A DNA stretch of 44,043 nucleotides, from the IMG/VR virus record IMGVR_UViG_3300031643_000003, positions 1-44,043 of that record; one strand, 5' to 3'. Of this stretch, positions 6,064 to 13,777 are shown in pieces (position 1 is the stretch's first letter; each line of letters begins with the position of its first letter). The notes beneath the pieces are model-generated. The model made no database searches. It saw only the letters and a list, made by a program, of their open reading frames with translations, and was not told the origin of the DNA. Both the position numbers and the translations under genes were made by a program. This DNA comes from a virus.

Positions 6064-6452
6064 TACCACTCCTCAATCTCGCTGAGCATCTTGTCGATTT
6101 CTTCAGCAGTAGGTATCTTCCATGATTTCTTCACGTAGCTGCGCCAATTCGGCGGTTGAAACAACTTGTCGTACTCCTCTTGTGTAGCCGCTACCATAAT
6201 CCAGACGCCGATGCCGGCCCGCTCCCAGACTGGCCACTTGAGTTTCTGCGCTTTGGTGAAGGTGTATTTCTTTGGCTGCTTGGCATCAACCCAACGCTCG
6301 CCCCACTCGCGTTTGAAACAGTACAAATCAGGAATGCCCACCTGGAACGCCGAGCCGTGCATGATCTCAACGTGCCACCCGCGCGTTTCGAGCATCTCTT
6401 TGATGTCTCGGCGAATGTACCACTCCGGTCCTGGTCCCTTACGCGCTGGCAT
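6063..6452 (-). CDS. VRR-NUC-type nuclease, 129 aa
   Basis: The PD-(D/E)XK-type VRR-NUC fold is suggested by GIPDLYCF (Asp) followed by ERWVDAKQP (Asp/Lys) and KYTFTKAQ (Gln), in the family order. Such small phage proteins act as structure-specific nucleases, often near helicases and polymerases. I chose the ATG at 6452 (MPARKGPGPEWYIRRDI) because the family usually begins with a short helix before the catalytic core; ATGs at 6482 or 6557 are possible but would overlap the upstream gene much more. It overlaps that gene by 14 bases. Confidence 0.75.
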   Translation of the reverse strand: MPARKGPGPEWYIRRDIKEMLETRGWHVEIMHGSAFQVGIPDLYCFKREWGERWVDAKQPKKYTFTKAQKLKWPVWERAGIGVWIMVAATQEEYDKLFQPPNWRSYVKKSWKIPTAEEIDKMLSEIEEW

Positions 6453-6615
6453 GTTCGTTGGTTTCCAATCCTTTGATGACATCAAGTTGAAGCAGAGCCC
6501 GCCGCAGCATTCCGACAGAATCAATCTGCCAAGACTTGATACCATTCTGACAAGCAAGAGCCCTTATTTGAGCTTCGCTGAAATAGTCCAAGACACTCTG
6601 ATCGTCACGAGACAT
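6439..6615 (-). CDS. Small unknown protein, 58 aa
   Basis: It begins MSRDDQSVLDYFSEAQIRAL behind a very strong ribosome binding site (GGAGGAGTAGGATG). The stop of the 107-residue gene upstream is inside that site, so translation is coupled. The pattern FSEAQIRALACQNGIKSW...MLRRALLQLDVI looks like a small all-helical domain, possibly SAP or Rho-N-like, but this is weak. It precedes the VRR-NUC nuclease and may work with it. Confidence 0.6.
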   Translation of the reverse strand: MSRDDQSVLDYFSEAQIRALACQNGIKSWQIDSVGMLRRALLQLDVIKGLETNEHASA

Positions 6616-6616
6616 C

Positions 6617-6940
6617 CTACTCCTCCAGCCAGTGGCCATTCTGCCAGACAACTGTCTTCACGAGTCGCGCGCCTTCGCGCTCAACACGCACGATACGGAC
6701 ATTTCGCGGCTTTCGTTGACGTGCAACGCGCCGCGCGTGTTGATGCGCATCCGACTTAGCAATCAAAGCAGCAACATGTGGATCGCCGTCAATCACAGGG
6801 CGACCTCGTTTCCATAAAGGAAACCAGAGAACCCGTCGAAGTATTTGCTTCCACTTGTAGACTGGTTGAAAGCACTCATTGACTTCCCACTTTTCGGTTG
6901 TGAGACTCTGAATTTCGACTTGGAAACTGTCAATCAACAT
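6617..6940 (-). CDS. Unknown basic protein, 107 aa
   Basis: No family recognised. The N-terminal part is beta-like (MLIDSFQVEIQSLTTEKWEV); the middle is Arg-rich (DAHQHARRVARQRKPRNVRI); the C-terminus again looks beta-like. Its ATG overlaps the end of the DNA polymerase gene and its TAG falls in the ribosome binding site of the next gene. It may be an accessory of the replication cluster, but nothing specific supports this. Confidence 0.6.
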   Translation of the reverse strand: MLIDSFQVEIQSLTTEKWEVNECFQPVYKWKQILRRVLWFPLWKRGRPVIDGDPHVAALIAKSDAHQHARRVARQRKPRNVRIVRVEREGARLVKTVVWQNGHWLEE

Positions 6941-9345
6941 GATTCACCTCTCGGATACGTAATGATGAGCATGTCTTCTTCAGCCACTCCCTTTTTGTCT
7001 GCCCACGAAGATGCTCGTTTGCACCAATCTATCCCGATCAGTGGGACCTTTGGACGAAAATGTTCTACACTTGTAGCAACCGTTTCAGCCACACGATTAG
7101 TCATGTGGGGTTGGTTCACACAGATCACTTCATCGTGGACATTCATTGGGGCGACAAGAAACTCGTGGACGCCGACTGGTTGCAAATCCCATAGACTACG
7201 CTGCACTGCTTTGGTAATCTCGGCTCCGGGACTTTGAATCTCGTGGTTCGCAGCGGCTCGCATATTGGCGGCCTGCATCATAAACGAAGCACCATAGAGA
7301 GCCGACTGCACTGCCCCGCCCGCTGTCTGCACGCGATCTCGACGACAGACTTTGACACCCAGACTAAGGTTCTTCCAGTGCTTAGGCGGCTTTTGAGCAA
7401 GCAAAAAGAGCGTTTTGCAGATCGCATTCTCAAGCGTGAAATAACGTCGGAATCCAAGCATCGTCTCGGCGTAATCGGCTGGGTCTTTCCAAATGACTTG
7501 TGTTCCAATTCCGCCTGGTTGAGTCATAGAACAAAAAGAATCGGCCACTCGCTTCCGCCAGCGACCGACACCTTTGTATTTCTTTCCGAAAGTTTCGATG
7601 GCGGCAATGGCATCAGCCTCTTTGACGCCGAGCTTATTCATCAACGTCTGATGATTACCGCCGTAGAGAATTGACCCAAAGAAGCCTTGTTTGCCCTTGG
7701 TGTACAAATCGTTTTCCGTTCCATCTGTCGCACGAATCTCTTCATACGTGTGTCCCGGAAACAGAGCCATGCCGAACAAGGCATGAATCTTCCTGCCTGC
7801 CATCAACTCGGCACGTAAAGCCTCGTCGTCGCATACAGCATCAGCAATGGTCACCTCGAATGCCGAAAAGTCGCCAATGCTCAGAACATAACCATCCCAC
7901 GACAGTGGAAACATGCTCCGCACTTCTTTTGTGTGCTTGATGCCTTGAGCGTTAAGACCATCGCCGCCGCTCATACGCGATGAGAGAGCCCCAATGACAT
8001 TGAAAGACGCATGAAACTTCCCAGCAAGCAACAGTTTTTTATACAACTCCACCTCTTTTGCTGCTATCTTGACGGCCAAAACCATCTTCGCACGAGCAGA
8101 AGCAGGGTGCGGACCGATCGGAACAGTTCCAACACCACCGCAACGCGCGCAGTTTGAATCAATCTCTGTCACACAGCGTGTGCATGGTTCAGGCTCAACA
8201 AGTTCCCAGGTTCCAATTGCTTCAAGATTAGTCTTTTTAGTGCTCTCCTCAAGGATAATTTTCTCCATGTCATCCATCGCAGCGGTGACATACTCACGCA
8301 CTTCGCTTGGTTTGTTTGTGTTGACGGGGGAATTGTCAATGACCGTTTGTGCTTGCTCAAGAAGGGATCGAATACCAGGTTTGTTGATCCTAAACCCGTG
8401 CCAACGAACAGCGGCAACCATACAAGTTAGAACTGAGTCATTGTCACCAGGCTCGGGATAGCCAAAATGCTCGTCGAGTTCACGGAGGTAAACCACATCA
8501 TCTTTGGCATACTCACGTGCATCTGCATTGATCGCCCAGTGCTCAATTACTTCTCGAATGACGCCGGGCCAAGCGTAGCCCGAGTGCTTCATCTTACCAT
8601 CTTTACCCTTCGCATAGACTCTCCATTCATCGCCAGGCGTAGACATCGCTAATGCAGTGGGCGCATAGCCAACTTCCTTTGGCCGCACGCTTGGCTCCAC
8701 ATCCTTGTAATGAAACCTGGGCTTCTTATGCAAGAGGTACTCAGTCAAGAATTTCAAACCGCCGGCCGGATTGAACTTCAAGACTACATCCTTGAAATCC
8801 GGGTCCAGATCACCATAACGGTCATGCCGATCAAAAACCTGCCACTTTGGTGCCTCGGGATCGTGAGATTTGGCGAAGTAGATATTGTCGATTTGCACTC
8901 GCTGCTCCAACTCATTGGCAAGCGCATAAGCCAAAACAGTTGGGACTCGCTTGATGCGAACGTCATCGCGGCCCATAAGAGATTGCATGGGCCCCTTGCG
9001 ACTGTAGAGGAGGAGATCGAGCGCTGAGTAAGGCTTAATGCAAGGACCATCCTGCCCCTGCGGTTCAAGCAGTGCGATCTCCTCTATGTGCTCCTCGGGA
9101 ATCCAATCAGGATCACAAAGCCGAAAGACAGTGTACGTCTTGCAAACATGAAACCAATCAAAGGTCCCATTAAAAAAGACGATTGTATGCTTGCAGAACC
9201 ATTCAATTAGCCGAAGTGTCTCATGGACAGGTCGCTTCCAAATGTCATAGAGATAAATCGGCCCATCTTCCACAGCATACTGAAAAAGAACAGGCATACC
9301 GTGGAGGCCGCATGTTTCACTATCCAGGTACAGCTTCTCAGACAT
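6934..9345 (-). CDS. Family A DNA polymerase with 3'-5' exonuclease
   Basis: The replicative polymerase of the phage. The exonuclease domain starts at the N-terminus (YLDSETCG, D8 and E10; VFFNGTFDWF for the second motif). The polymerase domain shows motif A as GDFSAFEV (about 490), a motif B segment with LYTKGKQGFFGSILYGG (about 545) and motif C as NVHDE (about 735). There is no 5'-3' exonuclease domain, as usual in phage enzymes of about 800 aa. A four-cysteine insert (CTRC...CARCGG, about 388-405) that looks like a zinc knuckle lies between exonuclease and palm. The gene overlaps the upstream HNH gene by 8 bases. Confidence 0.95.
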   Translation of the reverse strand: MSEKLYLDSETCGLHGMPVLFQYAVEDGPIYLYDIWKRPVHETLRLIEWFCKHTIVFFNGTFDWFHVCKTYTVFRLCDPDWIPEEHIEEIALLEPQGQDGPCIKPYSALDLLLYSRKGPMQSLMGRDDVRIKRVPTVLAYALANELEQRVQIDNIYFAKSHDPEAPKWQVFDRHDRYGDLDPDFKDVVLKFNPAGGLKFLTEYLLHKKPRFHYKDVEPSVRPKEVGYAPTALAMSTPGDEWRVYAKGKDGKMKHSGYAWPGVIREVIEHWAINADAREYAKDDVVYLRELDEHFGYPEPGDNDSVLTCMVAAVRWHGFRINKPGIRSLLEQAQTVIDNSPVNTNKPSEVREYVTAAMDDMEKIILEESTKKTNLEAIGTWELVEPEPCTRCVTEIDSNCARCGGVGTVPIGPHPASARAKMVLAVKIAAKEVELYKKLLLAGKFHASFNVIGALSSRMSGGDGLNAQGIKHTKEVRSMFPLSWDGYVLSIGDFSAFEVTIADAVCDDEALRAELMAGRKIHALFGMALFPGHTYEEIRATDGTENDLYTKGKQGFFGSILYGGNHQTLMNKLGVKEADAIAAIETFGKKYKGVGRWRKRVADSFCSMTQPGGIGTQVIWKDPADYAETMLGFRRYFTLENAICKTLFLLAQKPPKHWKNLSLGVKVCRRDRVQTAGGAVQSALYGASFMMQAANMRAAANHEIQSPGAEITKAVQRSLWDLQPVGVHEFLVAPMNVHDEVICVNQPHMTNRVAETVATSVEHFRPKVPLIGIDWCKRASSWADKKGVAEEDMLIITYPRGESC

Positions 9346-9961
9346 GCTTCCAAATCCTTTTGTTACGAATCATGCTGACTGTACCTTCAGAGACATCAAA
9401 AAGACAGGCAACCTCACGTCCGGTCCATTCTTCTTTCAGTAGTTGCCGAATCTCTTGTACTTGCTCAACAGTTAAGTGGCGACGACTTCCTGGTTCTTCA
9501 TCAAGATGCTTCCAGTTCTTGGCTGTACGTGCATGAGCAATAGCGCTTTCAGAGACACCATACTGATTCGCAAGAATGGTATGTGTTTCCGGTGAGTTTC
9601 GGATTGCAATCACATCTGTCTCAGTTAAAATAGCGCGACTGGTCTCTTCGCCACAAGCCTTATTCTGACGGCCCTTTGCCTTCATGTCATCAGAATTATC
9701 CTGCGCCGTTCCGAGAAAAAGATGCGTTGGATTACAGCAAGGTGGATTATCGCAATGATGCAAAACTTGCAATTTACCTGGATCGGTTCCAGTAGCAAGC
9801 GCAAAAGCAATGCGATGAGTGAGAAACTGTCCAAGGCGACCGTATCCTTTATTCTGAATTGCACCGCACCAGTACCAACACTCCTCCGATCCAGCACATG
9901 ATACCTTGGACCAAAAGCGTTTGATACCGTCGGAATCTAAATAAGGTATCGGTTTATTCAC
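9338..9961 (-). CDS. HNH homing-type endonuclease with helix-turn-helix tail
   Basis: The HNH_3-type core is CWYWCGAIQNKGYGRLGQF, then LTHRIAFAL and VLHHCDNPPCCNPTHLFLGT (residues about 25-95), with paired histidines and metal-binding cysteines. Two helix-turn-helix-like repeats follow (VIAIRNSPETHTILANQYGV...; VQEIRQLLKEEWTGREVACL...), probably DNA binding. The GTG at 9961 is favoured as start because GGGAGAGACAC precedes it. It lies directly upstream of the DNA polymerase gene, a typical site for free-standing homing endonucleases. Confidence 0.9.
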   Translation of the reverse strand: MNKPIPYLDSDGIKRFWSKVSCAGSEECWYWCGAIQNKGYGRLGQFLTHRIAFALATGTDPGKLQVLHHCDNPPCCNPTHLFLGTAQDNSDDMKAKGRQNKACGEETSRAILTETDVIAIRNSPETHTILANQYGVSESAIAHARTAKNWKHLDEEPGSRRHLTVEQVQEIRQLLKEEWTGREVACLFDVSEGTVSMIRNKRIWKHV

Positions 9962-9976
9962 GTGTCTCTCCCACCA

Positions 9977-10009
9977 GGGGCCGCCCGGCCCTCTCATCCG
10001 GGCGGCCCC
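9977..10009. terminator. Perfect 12-bp GC-rich hairpin
   Basis: GGGGCCGCCCGG (9977-9988) and CCGGGCGGCCCC (9998-10009) are perfect inverted repeats with a 9-base loop. It lies between the end of the gene at 10027 and the HNH start at 9961. No T run follows on the minus strand, so it could be a factor-assisted terminator or an RNA stability element at the operon boundary. Confidence 0.65.
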
Positions 10010-10026
10010 GTCGCCAGCAACACGTC

Positions 10027-10342
10027 CTACGGCAACACTTCCACTGTGACGCGCAGACGTGCCCCCTCGCGCTTCCCGTCAGGCTGTCCCTCCGCTGGGC
10101 GCAGTCCCTTCTTCCGTAACTCGTCCATCTTCTTGAACATCGCATCAAACTCAGCATCATCCGGGAAGTTGAGTTGATCGGCAATGTAGGACTCCAGCCG
10201 GCGCTCGCTGATCGCTACCGCTTCTGGACCGTCTGTGGCAGCGTTCTCATCCCGAATGAGAATGTGCTTCGAGTCACGCTCGCCAGAAAAGTAAGCCAAT
10301 GTCATCTCCCCCCTCGATGACAAATTGTGTCGTCTCAGCCAT
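10027..10342 (-). CDS. Unknown protein, apparently split by a +1 shift at a run of six G
   Basis: The best start is the ATG at 10342, preceded by AGGTGAAACT. That frame reads MAETTQFVIEGGDDIGLLFW and stops at 10274. The adjacent frame continues from the same place as EMTLAYFSGERDSKHILIRD and on to a stop at 10027, about 100 aa of acidic then basic sequence. Removing one G from the run at about 10308-10313 joins the two frames smoothly. This may be a sequencing or assembly indel, a real mutation, or a programmed shift. The alternative is a short leader peptide followed by a second gene starting at 10305. Family unknown. Confidence 0.55.
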
Positions 10343-10362
10343 AGTTTCACCTCGTAAAGTGG

Positions 10363-10698
10363 TCAGAACACATCGTACTTCCATCCCGGTCCGCTGACCG
10401 TGGCATGGATAACAGGTTTGCTTTCATAATTCCCATTCTTGAAGACCAGCGACATTTGCAAAAGCATCCCGACCCAGTGATTGATCTGAGTCTTCTTGTC
10501 GCCAGAGAATGAATGCGTCAAAACACCGAGGACAGGATATTTGAGGCGCGGTTCTGTGCCGGATACTTCCACTACTCCACGCTGCGGGATTTTGACCTTC
10601 ATCTCGAATAGGTGGTCGTCTTCTGTTTCAACAATGAGGGTTGTGCCGATTGGTTGCTTTGTGATGTCAATGCCGAGTTCACAGATTGTGTCGATCAT
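10363..10698 (-). CDS. Unknown protein, 111 aa
   Basis: A compact mixed alpha/beta protein (MIDTICELGIDITKQPIGTT..., ending GPGWKYDVF) with no recognised motif. The sequence has alternating beta strands (TTLIVETEDDHLFEMKVKIP, RGVVEVSG). GGGAGAAATCGCT precedes the ATG, and candidate promoter B lies only 20-54 bases upstream, so this is the first gene of a transcription unit. Confidence 0.65.
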   Translation of the reverse strand: MIDTICELGIDITKQPIGTTLIVETEDDHLFEMKVKIPQRGVVEVSGTEPRLKYPVLGVLTHSFSGDKKTQINHWVGMLLQMSLVFKNGNYESKPVIHATVSGPGWKYDVF

Positions 10699-10717
10699 AG
10701 CGATTTCTCCCTTTCTA

Positions 10718-10752
10718 CCCTTTAGATTGCCAAATCACCCTGAAGACCGCCA
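10718..10752 (-). promoter_or_regulatory. Candidate promoter B of the three-site class
   Basis: Minus strand: TGGCGGT (10746-10752), 16 bases, CAATCTAAAGGG. It overlaps the last codons of the ParB-like gene and lies just upstream of the ribosome binding site of the next gene. It shares the central TTTGGCAATCTAAAGGGT with sites A and C. Confidence 0.65.
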
Positions 10753-11547
10753 CTTTTCAATGTCTTTCAACAACGCATCGGTGGGAATCGTGCCGGCGCA
10801 CCACGCCGCCACCCGTGTGGGGAGCCCATCAATCCCCGCCTCGAACATCTTGGCGATCATCGCCGCTATTTGAGCCTTGGTACGCCGCTTGTCGGCCACG
10901 TAACGGCCTCTCTGAAGCTGGCGCTGAACAACCCGGCTCTTTTCCGGACCTTCCTGACGAGCCTCCAGGAGCCGCTGTGCGGCCTTCAGGGCGGCCGTCT
11001 GATCGTCTCGGTACGCCAGAACAGTATCCAGGTCCCTCTGGGCCAGCCGGCCCGAGGCAAACATCAACTGTACCTCGTGAGGGAGGTCTAGGAGTCCCAA
11101 TCGGCGGTACACCCATTGGCGGGGTCTATTCAGTTCCTTGGCGATCGTGCCCGGCGTCTCCCCAACTGGGAACAGTTTCCGGATGCCCCGGGCCTCTTCA
11201 AGGATATTCAGGTCTTGACGTTCCAGGTTTTCCACGAGATTCAATCTGTGCGCCTCGTACTCTGAGATGTCCTTCTCCGTCAGCATCGACGGCACCTCAG
11301 CCATGCGCAACATGCAGCACGCCGCGAATCGTCGGAAGCCGGCAATAAGCCGGTAATTGAAGCCTGGGTTCTTGTCCCACGGTTGAACAATCAACGGATA
11401 ATTCAAACCGCTCTCTTGGATGTCTTTAGCGAGCGCTGAGACAGACTCCGGCATGAAACGACCCCGACAATTGAAATCTGGGTCCACCCAAATCTCAGCC
11501 GCCGGGATCGAATAAGCCGTATACTCAGGTAGCTCTGTCAAAGGCAT
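10735..11547 (-). CDS. ParB/Spo0J-like protein, 270 aa
   Basis: A ParB-type N-terminal nucleotide-binding domain: FRRFAACCM after YRLIAG (the GxRR-like box, about residues 65-80) and LNLVENLERQDLN (about 102-114). It is followed by a central helix-turn-helix (GETPGTIAKELNRPRQWVYR, about 129-148). In chromosomes and plasmids such proteins bind parS and use CTP; phage versions may act in segregation, transcription or as nucleases. No ParA is nearby. A second ParB-like gene lies at 26482-27372. Confidence 0.88.
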   Translation of the reverse strand: MPLTELPEYTAYSIPAAEIWVDPDFNCRGRFMPESVSALAKDIQESGLNYPLIVQPWDKNPGFNYRLIAGFRRFAACCMLRMAEVPSMLTEKDISEYEAHRLNLVENLERQDLNILEEARGIRKLFPVGETPGTIAKELNRPRQWVYRRLGLLDLPHEVQLMFASGRLAQRDLDTVLAYRDDQTAALKAAQRLLEARQEGPEKSRVVQRQLQRGRYVADKRRTKAQIAAMIAKMFEAGIDGLPTRVAAWCAGTIPTDALLKDIEKWRSSG

Positions 11548-11550
11548 AGT

Positions 11551-12537
11551 TCACACATCCAAACGAGTTGAATTGGGAATCGCTCTCCCATCGACCCAAT
11601 CAAAGAGACCAATTTGGCCAACTTGGTTGACCACAACAAAACTGCACGTGTCCTCAGCCCAGGAACCGGTATTGTAAACCTGGTGCGCTCGCACCTTACC
11701 CGCACAATGCGTGTGCCCCGCCACGAGCACATCATACTCGCCGCGCTCGCACAAGAGAACAAGTTGCCGGTTCATCTCCTCGTAACGGCCGGGCTTCCCC
11801 ATCAAACGGCGAACAAATGTGATGAAACGTTCAACCACTCCGCATGTCATCTTCTCGACGGTAAGAGATGAGGGGTATTTACCAACCATCGGGCTACCGT
11901 GACGATCTTCCCAAATGCCGCTGTAAATCGCAGAGATGCGTCCAAAACTGGGAGTGTCACCCGAACAATACTTGTCCGCCTGGTGCCCGTGGATGAAATG
12001 AAAATGACGACCACTGATAGTCACAGTGTGACTCATTCTCATGCTCTGAAAAAATGGATGCGTCAACCACGATTGAGACTGTCCCATGAAATAGAACAAA
12101 TCAGAATCGTGATTGCCCAGTATGTAGATCGCTCCCATTTTAGCCAAACGGTCCAATAGCTCGACACGGTGCGTGATGACCTTGCTCATGTTGCTCTGCC
12201 ACAACTCGAACATGTCTCCAAGAATGAGAAGTTGCCCGTTGTGCTCCTCAACGAAATCCAAGAAGGACTCGAACTCTTGTGGTCTCCGGCCTTCAGACAT
12301 GTGGGCGAAGTTATCCCTCGCACTGCCGTCACCGAGATGAAGGTCCGAGACGGCGTAGATCGGGCGTGACTTTATCTGCGGTTGCGACTCAGCCAAACCG
12401 ACCCAAACCTTGGGAGGGTTCTTGGTCAACTCCGGATAAAACCACTCGTGGACAGTTCGTGACAGTGTGTCTTGAACATCCTCAAGATCAGCATCAGCCA
12501 CAACGTCTTCAAATAGAACGCCAGCTTGAATGTCCAT
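11551..12537 (-). CDS. Calcineurin-like metallophosphoesterase (LpxH/YfcE-like), 328 aa
   Basis: The metal-binding motifs are in order: SDLHLGD (about 81-87), LILGDMFELW (about 124-133), ILGNHDSD (about 157-164), HGHQADK (about 197-203) and VAGHTHCAG (about 265-273). The layout of GDMFELW and GNHD resembles UDP-2,3-diacylglucosamine hydrolases, but the roughly 70-residue N-terminal extension is unusual and substrate specificity cannot be called. GGGAGGTTCAG precedes the ATG. A phage could use it on nucleotides, nucleic acid or host lipids. Confidence 0.88.
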   Translation of the reverse strand: MDIQAGVLFEDVVADADLEDVQDTLSRTVHEWFYPELTKNPPKVWVGLAESQPQIKSRPIYAVSDLHLGDGSARDNFAHMSEGRRPQEFESFLDFVEEHNGQLLILGDMFELWQSNMSKVITHRVELLDRLAKMGAIYILGNHDSDLFYFMGQSQSWLTHPFFQSMRMSHTVTISGRHFHFIHGHQADKYCSGDTPSFGRISAIYSGIWEDRHGSPMVGKYPSSLTVEKMTCGVVERFITFVRRLMGKPGRYEEMNRQLVLLCERGEYDVLVAGHTHCAGKVRAHQVYNTGSWAEDTCSFVVVNQVGQIGLFDWVDGRAIPNSTRLDV

Positions 12538-12551
12538 CTGAACCTCCCATG

Positions 12552-13262
12552 TTAGCTGAGATCATCAAAGACCGCCGGAAAATGCCCCTTCAAATCGCAC
12601 AGAATAGCTGAAAAGATTTCTCGAATCTCCCACTGGGCGTGCGAATTCAAAGCTCGTTCCCGAAAAACGTGTCGCCACTGGCGAAGATTAAACGTGACCG
12701 CCAGTTCTGTTTTGGTTGCATTGGGAAGCACGTAACGTGCGTCCTCTGGCTTAATGCGTTCGGTCAATTCGCGCTTGTACTCATCGTAACAGCATCGAAT
12801 TGTATAGAGCCACATTATTTGATTTGGATCAGTGATCTTATCAGGAAGCACTGGTCCTTCACGATACTTGAACCAACCCTTATTCAAACTCGTGTTCTCA
12901 AAGAAATACACTCCAGCGCTGAGACCAATACCAGACGGGCAAACTACTCGAAGATGATCTTCCTTGCCGTAGTTGACATATCGTTGTGATTCTTGGCTGT
13001 AGGCGGCGATGCGATGCCGAACAAGTTGATGCGAACACGCCCGGCTGCAAATCACAATTGCGGTCACAACTGCGTGCTCCAAGACGCTCTCATGGCGATT
13101 CCGACAAATGCCGCGAACAAACTTGTCGGCCGATCCCGCTGTGATACGGTCCTCTGATTTGTAGCAAACTCGTCCGCAGCGCTCCAGATGCTCCACAAGA
13201 AGCGGGAACATCTGAAGTGTGGTTTCAGGCCAACAGTAGGTCGGTTTAACGACTTCAATCAT
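12552..13262 (-). CDS. thyX: Flavin-dependent thymidylate synthase
   Basis: Methylates dUMP to dTMP using methylene-tetrahydrofolate and FAD. The ThyX signature appears as RHRIAAYSQESQRY (about residues 81-94), with HESVLEHAVVTAIV before it and the ARYVLPNATKTELAVTFNLR segment typical of the family after it. Length 236 aa is normal. The ATG at 13262 overlaps the deaminase stop (ATGA); an upstream TTG is less likely. It sits with dCMP deaminase and ribonucleotide reductase, forming a dTTP supply module. Confidence 0.96.
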   Translation of the reverse strand: MIEVVKPTYCWPETTLQMFPLLVEHLERCGRVCYKSEDRITAGSADKFVRGICRNRHESVLEHAVVTAIVICSRACSHQLVRHRIAAYSQESQRYVNYGKEDHLRVVCPSGIGLSAGVYFFENTSLNKGWFKYREGPVLPDKITDPNQIMWLYTIRCCYDEYKRELTERIKPEDARYVLPNATKTELAVTFNLRQWRHVFRERALNSHAQWEIREIFSAILCDLKGHFPAVFDDLS

Positions 13263-13777
13263 GGATACCAAATCTCCCCGTTGAAAAGTCCTTCAACACC
13301 TCCGACATCGGCGTCGATCAAATTGTATTGAACACCGCTACCTTTCAAGATTTCGATGCCAAGTTCAATCTCAGGCATCCACGTCTCGGGAGTCATGTCG
13401 TATGTCTTCTTATGCGCATAGACGGCCAAGATTCCAGCGAGAACAATAGCCCGAGCACAATCCGGGCAACAGGCCCACGTTGAAACCATAAGCAAACCAT
13501 CCGTACAGATACCGTTCCGCGCCGCTTTGAAAATGGAGGCCCGTTCAGCGTGCTCCGTCACCTTGTATTTTCGTGGTCGCTCCCTGTTTCTTGGGTCACG
13601 AAGTTGATCTGGATTTGTGAAAGAATTGACACCCCATGCAACAATGTGATTGTTAATGGGATCAATGAGCACTGCTCCGACTTTGGTACTGGTGTCAGTG
13701 CTCTCATCAGCAGCGCGTTGATAAGCGTATCTCAGTGCATCAATCACCGCAACTCCCTCCTCGCAGGCTACAGACAT
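13259..13777 (-). CDS. dCMP deaminase-like cytidine deaminase, 172 aa
   Basis: Deaminates dCMP to dUMP to feed ThyX. The zinc and catalytic motif is EHAERASIF (HAE) and the cysteine motif is WACCPDCARAIV, both at the family positions. The first half has STKVGAVLIDPINNHIVAWG, typical of deoxycytidylate deaminases. It overlaps the ribonucleotide reductase gene by 38 bases, so the start could be one of the nearby internal Mets, but the first residues are not needed for the fold. Codes in a tight cluster with thyX. Confidence 0.92.
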   Translation of the reverse strand: MSVACEEGVAVIDALRYAYQRAADESTDTSTKVGAVLIDPINNHIVAWGVNSFTNPDQLRDPRNRERPRKYKVTEHAERASIFKAARNGICTDGLLMVSTWACCPDCARAIVLAGILAVYAHKKTYDMTPETWMPEIELGIEILKGSGVQYNLIDADVGGVEGLFNGEIWYP

